Assembly: GCA_964629345.1 (NCBI GenBank) | Contig: CAZVSG010000040.1 | Coordinates: forward strand, 1-18,722 | DNA: 18,722 nucleotides | Origin: UBA6115 sp964629345 | GTDB lineage: Bacteria; Bacillota; Clostridia; Christensenellales; Aristaeellaceae | Direction of reading: 5' to 3' | Shown here: piece by piece, positions 6,988-15,497 of the stretch | How positions within the stretch are numbered: the stretch's first letter is position 1 | Layout of the letters: every line of letters starts with the position of its first letter | Notes under the pieces: model-generated | What the model saw: only the letters and a program-made list of their open reading frames with translations | Databases searched by the model: none | What the model was told of the DNA's origin: nothing | Program-made: the position numbers and the translations under genes

Positions 6988-7303
6988 AGATATCTGCCGT
7001 CACTCCGGGCGGATGGCGTAGCCATATCAGGTTGATATCCGATCATTCCGCAGCAGCCCAGACCAGTTGAAACGCAGTCTTCCGCAGCACACTGCGCTGT
7101 GTTGGCATACCGTCGCTGCATCTCCTGATGGTTTGATCGCACAGGCATTCAGGAAAGGGAGACGGTTTTCCTGTACCATCGCCCCGGCAGCACGGGTACC
7201 TCCGCTGCACCAGTGCGAAGGGATCCCTGTTAGAGGGTTACCTGGGTTACTGCGCGAACCGTTCAACAAGCCAAATCGCGCTTGGCTGGGAAGGAAGGCC
7301 GGC
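6988..7303 (+). promoter_or_regulatory. Long structured 5' leader of the sensor gene
   Basis: The rest of the 522-nt gap between rpmB and the sensor gene is occupied by a probable leader RNA. It contains ATATCA/TGATAT around 7024-7038; a nested helix GATGGT (7127-7132) with ACCATC (7175-7180) outside CAGGAAA (7150-7156) with TTTCCTG (7167-7173); GCAGC (7187-7191) with GCTGC (7204-7208); the palindrome AGGGATCCCT near 7218-7227; and AGCCAA (7269-7274) with TTGGCT (7282-7287) close to the ribosome-binding site. GGTTAC also occurs twice near 7237-7249. The cyclic-di-GMP-I hallmarks are absent and no named riboswitch is recognised. The stretch from 7067 stays open in frame with the gene, but its translation does not resemble a protein domain. 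Confidence 0.45.
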
Positions 7304-10300
7304 ATGGAACAGACCATTCTCTCGGCATTGATCAACAACGCCGCGATCCTGCTTGTCCTCACTTTTATCTACGAGCTGACCTACCGGCTTCCTTCCAGAT
7401 ACAACCGAAGAAAGCCGTTCATCAGCGGCCTTATGATCGCGGCGATCTGCATTGGCGTCATGCTGATGCCCTTCAAGCTCCGGCCCGGTCTGGTCTATGA
7501 CACGCGGACGATCCTCCTCAGCGTAGCCGGACTGACCTTTGGTTTGATTCCAACGGCCATTGCCGCGTGCGCCGCGGCCGTCTTCAGGATCATCACAGGC
7601 GGGCCCGGCGTCCTGCCCGGGCTTGCGACCATCCTGACCAGCTCCCTGATCGGGCTTGCCTGGCGGCGTTTCACTCCTGTCCCGTCAAGAAAATGGCGCT
7701 GGCTGAACATCCTGCTCATGGGCATCACCGTTCACGCCGTGATGCTGGCCTGCATGCTTCTCCTTCCATACCCCGACAGACTCTCCGTCATCGGGATCAT
7801 TGCCCTGCCGGTGATGGTCATCTACCCCATCGCCTCCGTTCTGCTCGGCCTTCTTCTCTTACAGCAGCGGGATTATCGAAGCATCCAGGACCAGCTGAAA
7901 AAGTCCGAGGAACGGTTCAGGCTCCTCTTTGACAAGGCCCCCCTGGGGTATCAGTCGCTGGATGCGGACGGAAACATCATCGATGTGAACGAACAGTGGC
8001 TGGATACCTTCGGGTATTCCAGGAAGGAGGCCATCGGCAAATGGTTCGGTGACCTCTTCGCACCGGAACACAGAGACTCGTTCCGACATTGTCTTGCTGC
8101 TCTTAAGGAACAGGGATATGTTCAAGTCGAGCATGAGGTTCTTCACAGGAGCGGAAGGTCGATTTCCCTTTCATTTGTAGGAAAAGCGAGGTACGGCGCG
8201 GACGGGGCGTTCCAGCAGACCCACTGCATCCTTCAGGACATCACCAAGCAGAAGACAGCCGAGGAAAATCTCCGGGTCAGCGAAGAGAAGCACCGGCGGC
8301 TTTACGAAACGATGGCATTAGGGATCGTCTACCAGGCGGCGGACGGCGCGATCATTTCCGCCAACCCCGCTGCCGAGCGCATCCTGGGGCTGACGTTTGA
8401 CCAGATGCAGGGAAAAACATCGATGGACCCGGGATGGAGGGCCGTCCGGGAGGATGGCTCGGCGCTTTTGGGATCGGAGCATCCGGCCATGGTGGCCCTG
8501 AGGACCGGTAAACCGTTCGGCCCCTTCCTGATGGGGGTCTACCAGCCGAAGATCGATGACACTGTCTGGCTGTCCATCAACGCCATCCCCCTGTTCCGCC
8601 CGGGCGAACCTTCCCCTTATCAGGTTTATGCCACCTTCCAGGACATCACCGCCGAACGCCGGGCCAGGCAGAATTACCAGCAATTGTTCCATGAGATGGT
8701 GGATGCCTTTGCGCTGCATGAGATCATCTGCGATGAAGCGGGAACACCCGTCGACTACCGATTCCTGACCGTGAACCCGGCGTTTGAACAGATGACCGGT
8801 CTGAAAGCCGAAGACATCCAGGGCAGGACGGTCCTGGATGTCCTGCCGGACACGGAACCCTTCTGGATCGAGACCTACGGAAAAGTGGCGCTGACCGGCG
8901 AACCGGTCAGATTCGGGAGTCACTCCGCCGCATCCGGCAAGTATTATGAGGTCAGCGCCTATTGTCCCTCATTGAATCAATTTGCCTGTACTTTCTCCGA
9001 CGTCACACAGCGCGTCCGGGCCGAAGAGGAGACGGGAAGGATCCTATCCAGGCTCCGGAGCCTGATGGACAACAGCCCCAGCCCCATCGTGATCCTGGAC
9101 GAGACGGGAAAGATCATCGAGGTGTCGGAGACCACGAAGAACGTTCTGGGGCTGTCGGAAAACGCCCTTCCTGCGGCGGCGCCGCCGCAGATCACGGAGA
9201 AGATCCGGCGCATCCTGCAGCAGGCGCCGGATCAGGGAAGTTACATTGAAAGCATTGACGTATATGAGTTCGGCGGCAGAAAGCGATCCTTTGAAAGCCG
9301 CCTTTTTCCGATCCATTCCCTCTCTCTCCCCAAAAGGCTGTTCGGCTATCTTGCCATTGACGTGACAGAACGCAGGATGGCGGAACAGGCCCTGAAAGAA
9401 AGCGAGGAGAAGTACAGCAGCTATATCAGCAATTCCCCCTTCGGAATCTTCGTCGTCGACGGCAAAGGGCAGTATGTCGAAGCGAACCGCTCCGGCGCCG
9501 CGATCACAGGCTACAGCATCCAACAGCTCCTAAAAATGAACATCCGCGACATCACCGCGGAGGAATCCCTGCCCTCAGCCCTGCAGCACTTCGGGAACAT
9601 GAAAATCACCGGTCACATGAGCGCGGAACTGAAGTTTGTCCATCAGGACGGATCCATCCGCTGGTGGACGGTCGACGCGGTGCGGCTCTCAGAAGACAGG
9701 TATCTCGGTTTCTCAGCGGACATCACGGAAAAGAAGAACGCGGAAGCGGATCTGCTGCACATCAGCATCCACGATTACCTGACAGGACTGTATAACCGGA
9801 GATACTTTGAGTCGGAGATGGAACGGGCAGATACGGAAAGCCAGCTGCCGCTGTCCGTGATGATCGGGGACATCAACGGCGTCAAGCTGGTCAACGACGC
9901 CTTCGGCCACAGCGAAGGCGACAGGCTGATCGCGCAGTCCGCGAAAATCATCGCCGGCTGCTCCCGTCCGGGGGATACGGTGGCAAGGATCGGGGGGGAT
10001 GAGTTCGCCATCCTGATGCCGAAAACCGACAACGTCACCGCGCTGGGCGTGCTGACCGACATCAAAGCTGCGCTGGCGGCCCTGAACGCGAACGGCCCTG
10101 AGGAGAAGTTTGAGTACAGCGTATCCCTGGGGTTTGCCACCAAAAGGAAGGCTGATGAAGACATCCAGAGCATCCTCAGGATCGCCGAGGAATACATGTA
10201 TCAGCGCAAACTGCTGGAGCATAACAGCTCCCACAGCAAGATCATCTCCTCGATCAAGGCCGCGATGATCGCAAAAAACCAGGAGACTGAAGACCATGCC

Positions 10301-10813
10301 GAGAGAATGGCTTTCCTGTCCAGGATCATCGCGATCGATATGAACCTCTCAGCGGCGGAACAGGACAGGCTGGAACTGCTCGCGGCCCTGCACGATATCG
10401 GAAAGGTCGGCATCAGCGAACGGATCCTGATCAAACAGGGGAGCCTGAATGAGGATGAATGGGTGGAGATCAAGAGGCATCCGGAAATCGGCTACAGGAT
10501 CGCGATCTCGACCCCGGAGCTGATCCCGATCGCCGAAAGCATCCTCTGCCACCACGAACGCTGGGACGGCCAGGGGTATCCCCAGGGGCTGGGCGGGGAA
10601 ACCATCCCATTGCTGTCCCGCATCCTTGCGGTCGTGGATGCATATGACGCCATGACGCATGACAGGCCGTACCGGAAAGCCATGACGCACGAGGAGGCCG
10701 TCGCGGAGATCACGGCAAACGCCTCCAAGCAGTTCGATCCGCGCATCGTCGACGTGTTTCTCCAGAAACTCAAGGAGAGGAAGCCTCGCCCCGATGACAG
10801 GGGAACAGAATGA
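7304..10813 (+). CDS. Membrane sensor with 5TMR-LYT, five PAS, GGDEF and HD-GYP domains
   Basis: A 1,169-residue cyclic-di-GMP signalling protein. Residues about 1-190 are a LytS/YhcK-type membrane sensor; YDTRTILLSVAGLTFG and RIITGGPGVLPG are its hallmarks. Five PAS domains follow, starting near 199, 325, 455, 583 and 699, most ending in a D-I/V-T motif. The GGDEF domain (from DYLTGLYNRR near 822) has DINGVKLVND and intact GGDEF at 897-901, with the inhibitory-site RPGD five residues upstream. The HD-GYP domain (about 980-1160) has HDIGKVGI (His1030-Asp1031), HPEIGYRI, HHERWDGQGYP (GYP at 1091-1093) and DAYDAMTHDRPYR. Both the cyclase and the phosphodiesterase modules therefore look active. 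The start at 7304 has AAGGAAGG five nt upstream and begins directly before the first membrane helix; an upstream ATG at 7067 is disfavoured. The ligand is unknown. Confidence 0.93.
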   Translation: MEQTILSALINNAAILLVLTFIYELTYRLPSRYNRRKPFISGLMIAAICIGVMLMPFKLRPGLVYDTRTILLSVAGLTFGLIPTAIAACAAAVFRIITGGPGVLPGLATILTSSLIGLAWRRFTPVPSRKWRWLNILLMGITVHAVMLACMLLLPYPDRLSVIGIIALPVMVIYPIASVLLGLLLLQQRDYRSIQDQLKKSEERFRLLFDKAPLGYQSLDADGNIIDVNEQWLDTFGYSRKEAIGKWFGDLFAPEHRDSFRHCLAALKEQGYVQVEHEVLHRSGRSISLSFVGKARYGADGAFQQTHCILQDITKQKTAEENLRVSEEKHRRLYETMALGIVYQAADGAIISANPAAERILGLTFDQMQGKTSMDPGWRAVREDGSALLGSEHPAMVALRTGKPFGPFLMGVYQPKIDDTVWLSINAIPLFRPGEPSPYQVYATFQDITAERRARQNYQQLFHEMVDAFALHEIICDEAGTPVDYRFLTVNPAFEQMTGLKAEDIQGRTVLDVLPDTEPFWIETYGKVALTGEPVRFGSHSAASGKYYEVSAYCPSLNQFACTFSDVTQRVRAEEETGRILSRLRSLMDNSPSPIVILDETGKIIEVSETTKNVLGLSENALPAAAPPQITEKIRRILQQAPDQGSYIESIDVYEFGGRKRSFESRLFPIHSLSLPKRLFGYLAIDVTERRMAEQALKESEEKYSSYISNSPFGIFVVDGKGQYVEANRSGAAITGYSIQQLLKMNIRDITAEESLPSALQHFGNMKITGHMSAELKFVHQDGSIRWWTVDAVRLSEDRYLGFSADITEKKNAEADLLHISIHDYLTGLYNRRYFESEMERADTESQLPLSVMIGDINGVKLVNDAFGHSEGDRLIAQSAKIIAGCSRPGDTVARIGGDEFAILMPKTDNVTALGVLTDIKAALAALNANGPEEKFEYSVSLGFATKRKADEDIQSILRIAEEYMYQRKLLEHNSSHSKIISSIKAAMIAKNQETEDHAERMAFLSRIIAIDMNLSAAEQDRLELLAALHDIGKVGISERILIKQGSLNEDEWVEIKRHPEIGYRIAISTPELIPIAESILCHHERWDGQGYPQGLGGETIPLLSRILAVVDAYDAMTHDRPYRKAMTHEEAVAEITANASKQFDPRIVDVFLQKLKERKPRPDDRGTE

Positions 10814-10838
10814 TGATCCTGTGCTGAGTCAATGCGCG

Positions 10839-10871
10839 GGCGGGCCGTTCATCCGCCGTTCCCGGCCCGCC
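10839..10871. terminator. GC-rich hairpin between convergent genes (weak terminator candidate)
   Basis: A perfect 9-bp stem GGCGGGCCG (10839-10847) with CGGCCCGCC (10863-10871) and a 15-nt loop. It lies between the sensor stop and the last codons of the transglutaminase gene and includes that gene's stop. No T-tract on either strand, so function is uncertain. Confidence 0.3.
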
Positions 10872-13197
10872 GGCCCCGTCCGTTCCGTTCCGCCACAGCC
10901 CTGAGCATCCTGCCCGGGGCTTTTTTGACGGCCCTGACGGCAGGCCTGAGCGCACGGCGCAGGGACAGGGCCGTTTTTTGGTGCCAGGGCAGGCGTCTCC
11001 ATGCCGCCGCATAACATTCCCAGGCCGTCAGTAGAACTGACGGCTCCGGGGGCTTGTGCCCGTAGACCAAGGCGCTCTGGGCGGCGGCCATGCGCAACAG
11101 CGCCGCGTCCCCGGCAGAGATCCGTGCGGCGTAGCCCATCGGCGTTTCGTGTGGAAGGATGCCCTCGCCCCGCGCCGCGCGGGTCTCCAGCAGCGCCTGC
11201 CAGTAAAGCTTCAGGACCGCGTCGGGTGTTTTCAGCCGCTTCTCCCTGCGCTCCGGGGTCTCCTCCCGCATGCGCCAGATCAGCAGCGCGAGCAGGGCAA
11301 GCAGCAGCAGCCACCAGGGGAAGGAAGGCGTGTCCGGGCTGACCGGATCCGCTTCCCGTTCCGGCTGCCCGGGCTCAGGCGTCGGGATCTGCCCCTCCGG
11401 CATTGGAGAGGGACTGGGCGTTTCATGCTGCTCCGGCTCAGGCGAAGGTTCCGGGCTGGGGCTGGGCGAAGGCGAGGGGGAGGGCGATGGCGTCGGAGGG
11501 GTACCGGGCGGCGGCTGATCCCCGCTGTTTTGGCGGCCGTCCCCGTCGTCCCCCGCAGTCGGATCAAAGGTGACCCAGCCAAGTCCCTGGATGTAGATCT
11601 CCGTCCAGGCATGGGCGTTCTCCCCGGTGAGCGTTACGCTGCCCGTTTCCCCCGGTGTGGCCCGGAAGCCCTCGACGTAGCGCGCGGGCAGCCCCAGCGA
11701 ACGGGCAAGCACGGTCATCGCGGAGGCAAAATAGGTGCAGTACCCCGCCTTGACGTCAAAGAGGAAGTGGGAGACAAAGTCCAGGTGCTCCGGCGCGTCG
11801 GGCACGTCCAGCGAATAGGCGTAGTTGCTCTTCAGGAATCGCATCAGCGTCAGCCCGCGTTGATACGCATCATCGGCGTCTCCGGCGATCTCCCGTGCCA
11901 GGCTGATGATGATGCCGTCCCTGTGAAGGTGTTCGGGCAGCTGTGTGTATTCATCAGCTACCCCCGCCGCCCTCCCCTCCCCGGCAGAGGACAGCATCGC
12001 CGCCAGCGCGTCTGTGCGCGGCTGGCCCGCGACGTAGGGCTCGTAGCGGAAAGAGTAGGTATCCCCGTTTTCCAGGTCATGGGTGATGAACAGCTCGGAG
12101 GAGGCGTTGAAATAAGCCACCATGCCTCCGCCCAGGCTGACGCCGCGGAGACGCTGGGGCACAAAGAGGGTGGAGGGCATCCCGCTGAGCATCGTGACAG
12201 AGGCCGCGCGTTCCTCCACCCTGTCCTTCACCGGCAGGTCTTCGTTGAACAGGCTGGCCTTCAGCCCCGCGAACCGCATGGCGGTCCATCCGTAGCGCTC
12301 ATTGGAGAGGGTGTCAAACCAGGCGCGGCCGTTGTACATGTCCAGCGCCGTGCCGCGCAGGTACACCGTCTCCTCCGCCTGGACCGTCATCACGGGGGCC
12401 CGGGAGATGTCCGGCCGCCCGCCCAGGCCGCGCTCGCCCATGGGCTGATACCCCTGGGAACCCAGGGAGAACATGTTCCTCGTGTCGGTAAAGAAGAACG
12501 TGTCCTCGATCAGCCGCCTGAGGCTGTCCGCCATCTTCTCCGCCGCGGGGACCGTCTGCCGGTATGCCGGCGTCAGGGCGAAAGCCAGCAGGGCCAGCGC
12601 AAGGGCAAGGGCCGGCACGCGAAGCCAGTCTGCCTTTGCCCGCGCGCCCTTCATCTCCCCCGCGCCGTCCCTGCTGGTATAGGCGTACAGCAGCGGCAGG
12701 CAAAGCGCGGCCGGGAAATACAGCATCATGCTCCCCCGCGCGCCAAGGAACCAGGTCATCATGAGAGGCGTGATCAGCAGGGGGATCGAAAAGGCGGGTT
12801 CCCCCTCCATCAGCAGCCGCGCGTACAGGGCCAGCAGAAGCGGGATGAGGGGCAGCAGCGCGTCAAAGTAGATCACCGCGGCGTCACGGAATGCGACGCC
12901 GGAATCAAGCGAGAGGATCAGCGACCAGAGGCGCGCGGGAGCAGAACCCCTCAGGCCGAAGGCCGCCAGCAGGAAGACCCCGACGGCAACAGGCGGCGCC
13001 AGCCACTTGAGCCGTTTGGGGATCGCGGTGTACAGGCTGGTCACAGCAGCCCACAGCAGCGCGAAAAGCGCCGCAATGCCTTCCTCGGCGCGCATCCCTA
13101 GGGCGTCCAGCAGCGGCCGGGTCAGCGCCCAGGCGACCAGGGCGGTCAGGGCCGCCGCGCCGATCCTCCCCGTGAGCAGTCTACGCAGGCGTGACAT
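10849..13197 (-). CDS. TgpA-type membrane transglutaminase-like protein with DUF4129-like tail
   Basis: A 782-residue membrane protein. The first ~225 residues hold about six transmembrane segments. A large extracytoplasmic region follows, containing the transglutaminase core: GYCTYFASAM with Cys487, GENAHAWTEIY with His529, and WVTFDPTAGD with Asp545, the expected Cys-His-Asp triad. A Ser/Pro/Glu-rich linker (about 555-615) leads to a final membrane helix (about 624-641, WWLLLLALLALLIW), and a charged cytoplasmic tail (LYWQALLETRAARG, HETPMGYAARI) resembles DUF4129. The family normally sits with MoxR and DUF58 genes, as here; activity and substrates are poorly known. The start overlaps the DUF58 gene by 17 nt, with GGAGGT about five nt before the ATG. 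Last gene of the three-gene operon. Confidence 0.92.
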   Translation of the reverse strand: MSRLRRLLTGRIGAAALTALVAWALTRPLLDALGMRAEEGIAALFALLWAAVTSLYTAIPKRLKWLAPPVAVGVFLLAAFGLRGSAPARLWSLILSLDSGVAFRDAAVIYFDALLPLIPLLLALYARLLMEGEPAFSIPLLITPLMMTWFLGARGSMMLYFPAALCLPLLYAYTSRDGAGEMKGARAKADWLRVPALALALALLAFALTPAYRQTVPAAEKMADSLRRLIEDTFFFTDTRNMFSLGSQGYQPMGERGLGGRPDISRAPVMTVQAEETVYLRGTALDMYNGRAWFDTLSNERYGWTAMRFAGLKASLFNEDLPVKDRVEERAASVTMLSGMPSTLFVPQRLRGVSLGGGMVAYFNASSELFITHDLENGDTYSFRYEPYVAGQPRTDALAAMLSSAGEGRAAGVADEYTQLPEHLHRDGIIISLAREIAGDADDAYQRGLTLMRFLKSNYAYSLDVPDAPEHLDFVSHFLFDVKAGYCTYFASAMTVLARSLGLPARYVEGFRATPGETGSVTLTGENAHAWTEIYIQGLGWVTFDPTAGDDGDGRQNSGDQPPPGTPPTPSPSPSPSPSPSPEPSPEPEQHETPSPSPMPEGQIPTPEPGQPEREADPVSPDTPSFPWWLLLLALLALLIWRMREETPERREKRLKTPDAVLKLYWQALLETRAARGEGILPHETPMGYAARISAGDAALLRMAAAQSALVYGHKPPEPSVLLTAWECYAAAWRRLPWHQKTALSLRRALRPAVRAVKKAPGRMLRAVAERNGRGRRAGNGG

Positions 13198-14332
13198 AGC
13201 ACACCTCCACCAGATGCTGCTGCAGCCGGGCGATCAGGGGGGCGTAGCGCTCATCCCCGGCGGAAAAGGTGATCAGGTAAAAGCGCACGCTGGGCCCGGA
13301 GGCGCGGATGTTTTTGACGCCTTCGACGATGTCCCAGTCAAGCCGCGTCGTGATGACCACCGTGGCGCCGGTCCTGCGCATCCGGCGCAGCTCCAGGTTG
13401 AGCACGCGGTGGAAAGGTTCTCCGCCCCTGAAGAGCTGGAAAGCCAGCTCCTCCTTCAGCAGCGGCAGGGAACCTGAGCGGTCGGCATGGAACTCGCTCT
13501 GCCTCGCGCCGTACAGCGGCAGGCGCACGGGATGCCCGGCTGCCATCTGCATCCCGGCCACGGCAAGCGCGGTCTCGCACAGGGTGTCCCGCAGCCGCAG
13601 GCTGCCGTCAGGGACTCCTTCCCCCAGGACAGGATCGCTGCAGTCCATCAGGACCAGCGTGTCCGGGGGCGCCGGCACCTCAAAGCGCCTTACGACCAGT
13701 TCCCGTGTCCTGATGGACAGCTTCCAGTGGATGCGCTTGAAGGGATCCCCCTGCCGGTAAGCGCGGGTGTCCTCCGGCGAGGTCACGTCCTCCCCCGTGC
13801 GGTTGGGCAGGGCGCGGCCGTCATCCATCCGGGCGAACACGATCGGCTGGACCTCAAAACTCAGCGGAAGCACAGCCACCTCCGGCAGCGCCATCCTCAC
13901 CTTCCCGGAGATATGGAACAAACCGAACACGTCGGTGAACACCAGCGCGTCAGCCCCGCAGCGCCATACGCCCACATGCGGGAAACGGAGGGGGAAGGAC
14001 ATTTCCTGCGGCCTGCGGAAGCCCGCTCGCATCAGGACCCGGTTGTCCCCCCCGGGCAGGGACAGTCTGAGGGCAACAGGTCCCAGGGGCAGGGGGCATT
14101 TCGTTTTCAGCCCCACTGTCAAGGCGCCGGTCCCGCCGCGGTCCGCCTTCAGGCAGTCCGTCCCCTGGATCAGGACGGTCAGCCCTCTCCCAAGCAGCAC
14201 ACTGAGGAGGGCATAGAGGATCATCAGGAGAATGGTCCAGGAAAGAAAATAAAAAAGCGGCCCGCCAAGGGACAGGGCCGAAAGCCCCGTCACCGCGAGC
14301 ACGCTCAGCGCCGCATACAGGCGGCCACTCAT
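13181..14332 (-). CDS. DUF58 domain protein
   Basis: A 383-residue protein with two N-terminal hydrophobic segments (about 5-28 and 29-48) anchoring it in the membrane, a beta-rich middle, and the DUF58 signature AYRQGDPFKRIHWKLS around 190-206 (His202). The C-terminal part resembles a von Willebrand A-like fold: DTLVLMDCSD, then ATVVITTRLDWD. DUF58 proteins are encoded beside MoxR AAA+ ATPases and are thought to be their partners or substrates in assembling envelope complexes; that is family knowledge. Its ATG overlaps the MoxR stop (ATGA) and its end overlaps the transglutaminase start by 17 nt, so all three are translationally coupled. Confidence 0.92.
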   Translation of the reverse strand: MSGRLYAALSVLAVTGLSALSLGGPLFYFLSWTILLMILYALLSVLLGRGLTVLIQGTDCLKADRGGTGALTVGLKTKCPLPLGPVALRLSLPGGDNRVLMRAGFRRPQEMSFPLRFPHVGVWRCGADALVFTDVFGLFHISGKVRMALPEVAVLPLSFEVQPIVFARMDDGRALPNRTGEDVTSPEDTRAYRQGDPFKRIHWKLSIRTRELVVRRFEVPAPPDTLVLMDCSDPVLGEGVPDGSLRLRDTLCETALAVAGMQMAAGHPVRLPLYGARQSEFHADRSGSLPLLKEELAFQLFRGGEPFHRVLNLELRRMRRTGATVVITTRLDWDIVEGVKNIRASGPSVRFYLITFSAGDERYAPLIARLQQHLVEVCYVTPA

Positions 14333-15338
14333 CCCTTTGCGCCGGGCACCGGCAGGCTGTCGATGAGGTGGGAAAGGATGCCCTCGGCGGAAATGCCCTT
14401 CATGCGCGCCTCCGGCGTGAGGATGAGCCGGTGGGACAGCACGCTGTGGGCCATGCGGCGGACGTCATCCGGCAGGATATAGCTGCGCCCGGCCAGAATG
14501 GCGCAGGCCTGCGCCGAGCGGATGAGCGCGATGGCTCCCCGGGGGGAAACGCCCAGCTGGATGGAGGGATGGCTGCGGGTGGCGGCGGCGATGGTGGCGA
14601 CGTAGGAGCGCACTTCGCGGCTGCAGTACACGGTGCCGACCAGCTCCTGCAATTGCAGGATCTCCTCCGCGCGGCAAACGGGCAGCAATGACTTCAGCGG
14701 CGACTCGGAGCTTGAGAAGCGGTCCAGCACGTCCATCTCCTCCTCAATGGAGGGATAGCCGATCATGATGCGCAGGAAAAACCGGTCCATCTGCGCCTCA
14801 GGCAGCGGATAGGTGCCCACAAAATCGATCGGATTCTGCGTCGCCAGCACCATGAAGGGCTGAGGAAGGCTTCGCGTGACCCCGTCCACGGTGACCTGCC
14901 CCTCCTCCATGACCTCCAACAGGCTGGACTGTGTCTTGGGTGAGGTGCGGTTGATCTCGTCGGCCAGCAGGATCTGGGTCATGACGGCGCCGGGGCGGTA
15001 TTCCATCTCGCCGCTGCGGGCGTTGTACATCGTGAATCCCGTGATGTCCGAGGGCGTCACGTCGGGGGTGAACTCGATCGGCAGACGCGCATCCACCAGT
15101 TTCGCAACNNNNNNNNNNCGTCGGGGGTGAACTGGATGCGCCGGAACGAACAGTCCAGCGATTTGCTCAGCGAGGCGGCCAGGGTGGTCTTTCCGACACC
15201 CGGCACGTCCTCGATCAGCACATGGCCGCGGCACAGAAGTGCTATGAGCGCGAGCTCGATCGCCTCATCCTTGCCCACGATGACGCGGCGGACATTGTCC
15301 TTCAGAGCGTTGACCAGGCTGCGCGGGTCAAAAACCAT
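14329..15338 (-). CDS. MoxR-family AAA+ ATPase (interrupted by a 10-N gap and a duplicated contig end)
   Basis: This is the ATPase of the MoxR/DUF58/TgpA cassette. The N-terminal part from 15338 (MVFDPRSLVNALKDNVRRVI) carries Walker A EDVPGVGKTT and ends RRIQFTPD at the gap. After the gap the frame reads VAKLVDARLPIEFTPDVTPSDITGF, then Walker B QILLADEINRT, sensor 1 LATQNP, and GTYPLPEAQMDRF with the arginine-finger region. EFTPD repeats the QFTPD before the gap. Joining the two copies of the underlying 15-bp repeat (15060-15074 and 15119-15133) removes 59 nt and gives RRIQFTPDVTPSDITGF in one frame, 317 codons, normal for MoxR. So the gene is probably intact in the organism. AAAGGG precedes the start. 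Chaperone-like role in maturing envelope complexes is family inference. Confidence 0.92.
15109..15118. other. Assembly gap (10 N placeholder) with repeated flank
   Basis: Ten N inside the MoxR gene. The 15 bases following the gap (15119-15133) also occur at 15060-15074, so the two contig ends overlap in content and the gap is likely an artefact. Confidence 0.97.
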
Positions 15339-15387
15339 CTTGCATCCCTTTCAGGCCGGGGCGTTCGTCGCCCGCGCGGCAACCCTT

Positions 15388-15416
15388 ATTATAGGGGCGC
15401 CGGCAAGTCTTTGCAA
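15388..15416 (-). promoter_or_regulatory. Promoter of the MoxR/DUF58/TgpA operon
   Basis: On the minus strand, TTGCAA (15411-15416), 17 nt, then perfect TATAAT (15388-15393). It gives a leader of about 40 nt before the ATG at 15338. Confidence 0.75.
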
Positions 15417-15445
15417 TCATTCCGTAAAGAAGCCTTAACAATCAG

Positions 15446-15476
15446 GAATGCCGCCCGGCAGCTGGGGGCGGCATTC
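15446..15476 (-). terminator. Terminator candidate of pyk
   Basis: A perfect 11-bp stem (15446-15456 with 15466-15476) and a 9-nt loop, 21 nt past the pyk stop on the minus strand. The following minus-strand bases CTGATTGTT are only moderately T-rich, so termination may be partial and some transcripts could reach moxR. Confidence 0.6.
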
Positions 15477-15497
15477 ACGAAAGGAGCACATCGTCTG

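Noticed and set aside
6765..7148. Minus-strand open frame upstream of rpmB
   Set aside because: It covers the rpmB promoter and the divergent leader, has no ribosome-binding site or recognisable domain, and its end lies out of frame inside rpmB.
7127..7250. Cyclic-di-GMP-I riboswitch
   Set aside because: The expected conserved blocks (GGGCAAACC, GGGACGCAAAGC and the matching receptor) are absent; only loose similarity such as GGGTTACC is seen.
7067..7303. N-terminal extension of the sensor starting at 7067
   Set aside because: The extension has no domain-like or signal-like sequence; a good AAGGAAGG site lies five nt before the ATG at 7304, which begins directly before the first membrane helix of the 5TMR-LYT domain.
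11056..13101. A 681-codon plus-strand open frame opposite the transglutaminase gene
   Set aside because: Its translation is low-complexity Arg/Gly/Gln/His-rich with no domain, while the minus strand has a clear transglutaminase triad. It is a G+C-driven antisense shadow. The same applies to 15222-17114 (opposite pyk) and 5434-6729 (opposite ychF).
15075..15108. A genuine insertion in MoxR or a tRNA-Leu fragment
   Set aside because: The bases translate as VAKLVDARLPI, vaguely like mistranslated tRNA, but there is no cloverleaf in 34 bases; the flanking 15-bp repeat makes an assembly error the simpler reading.
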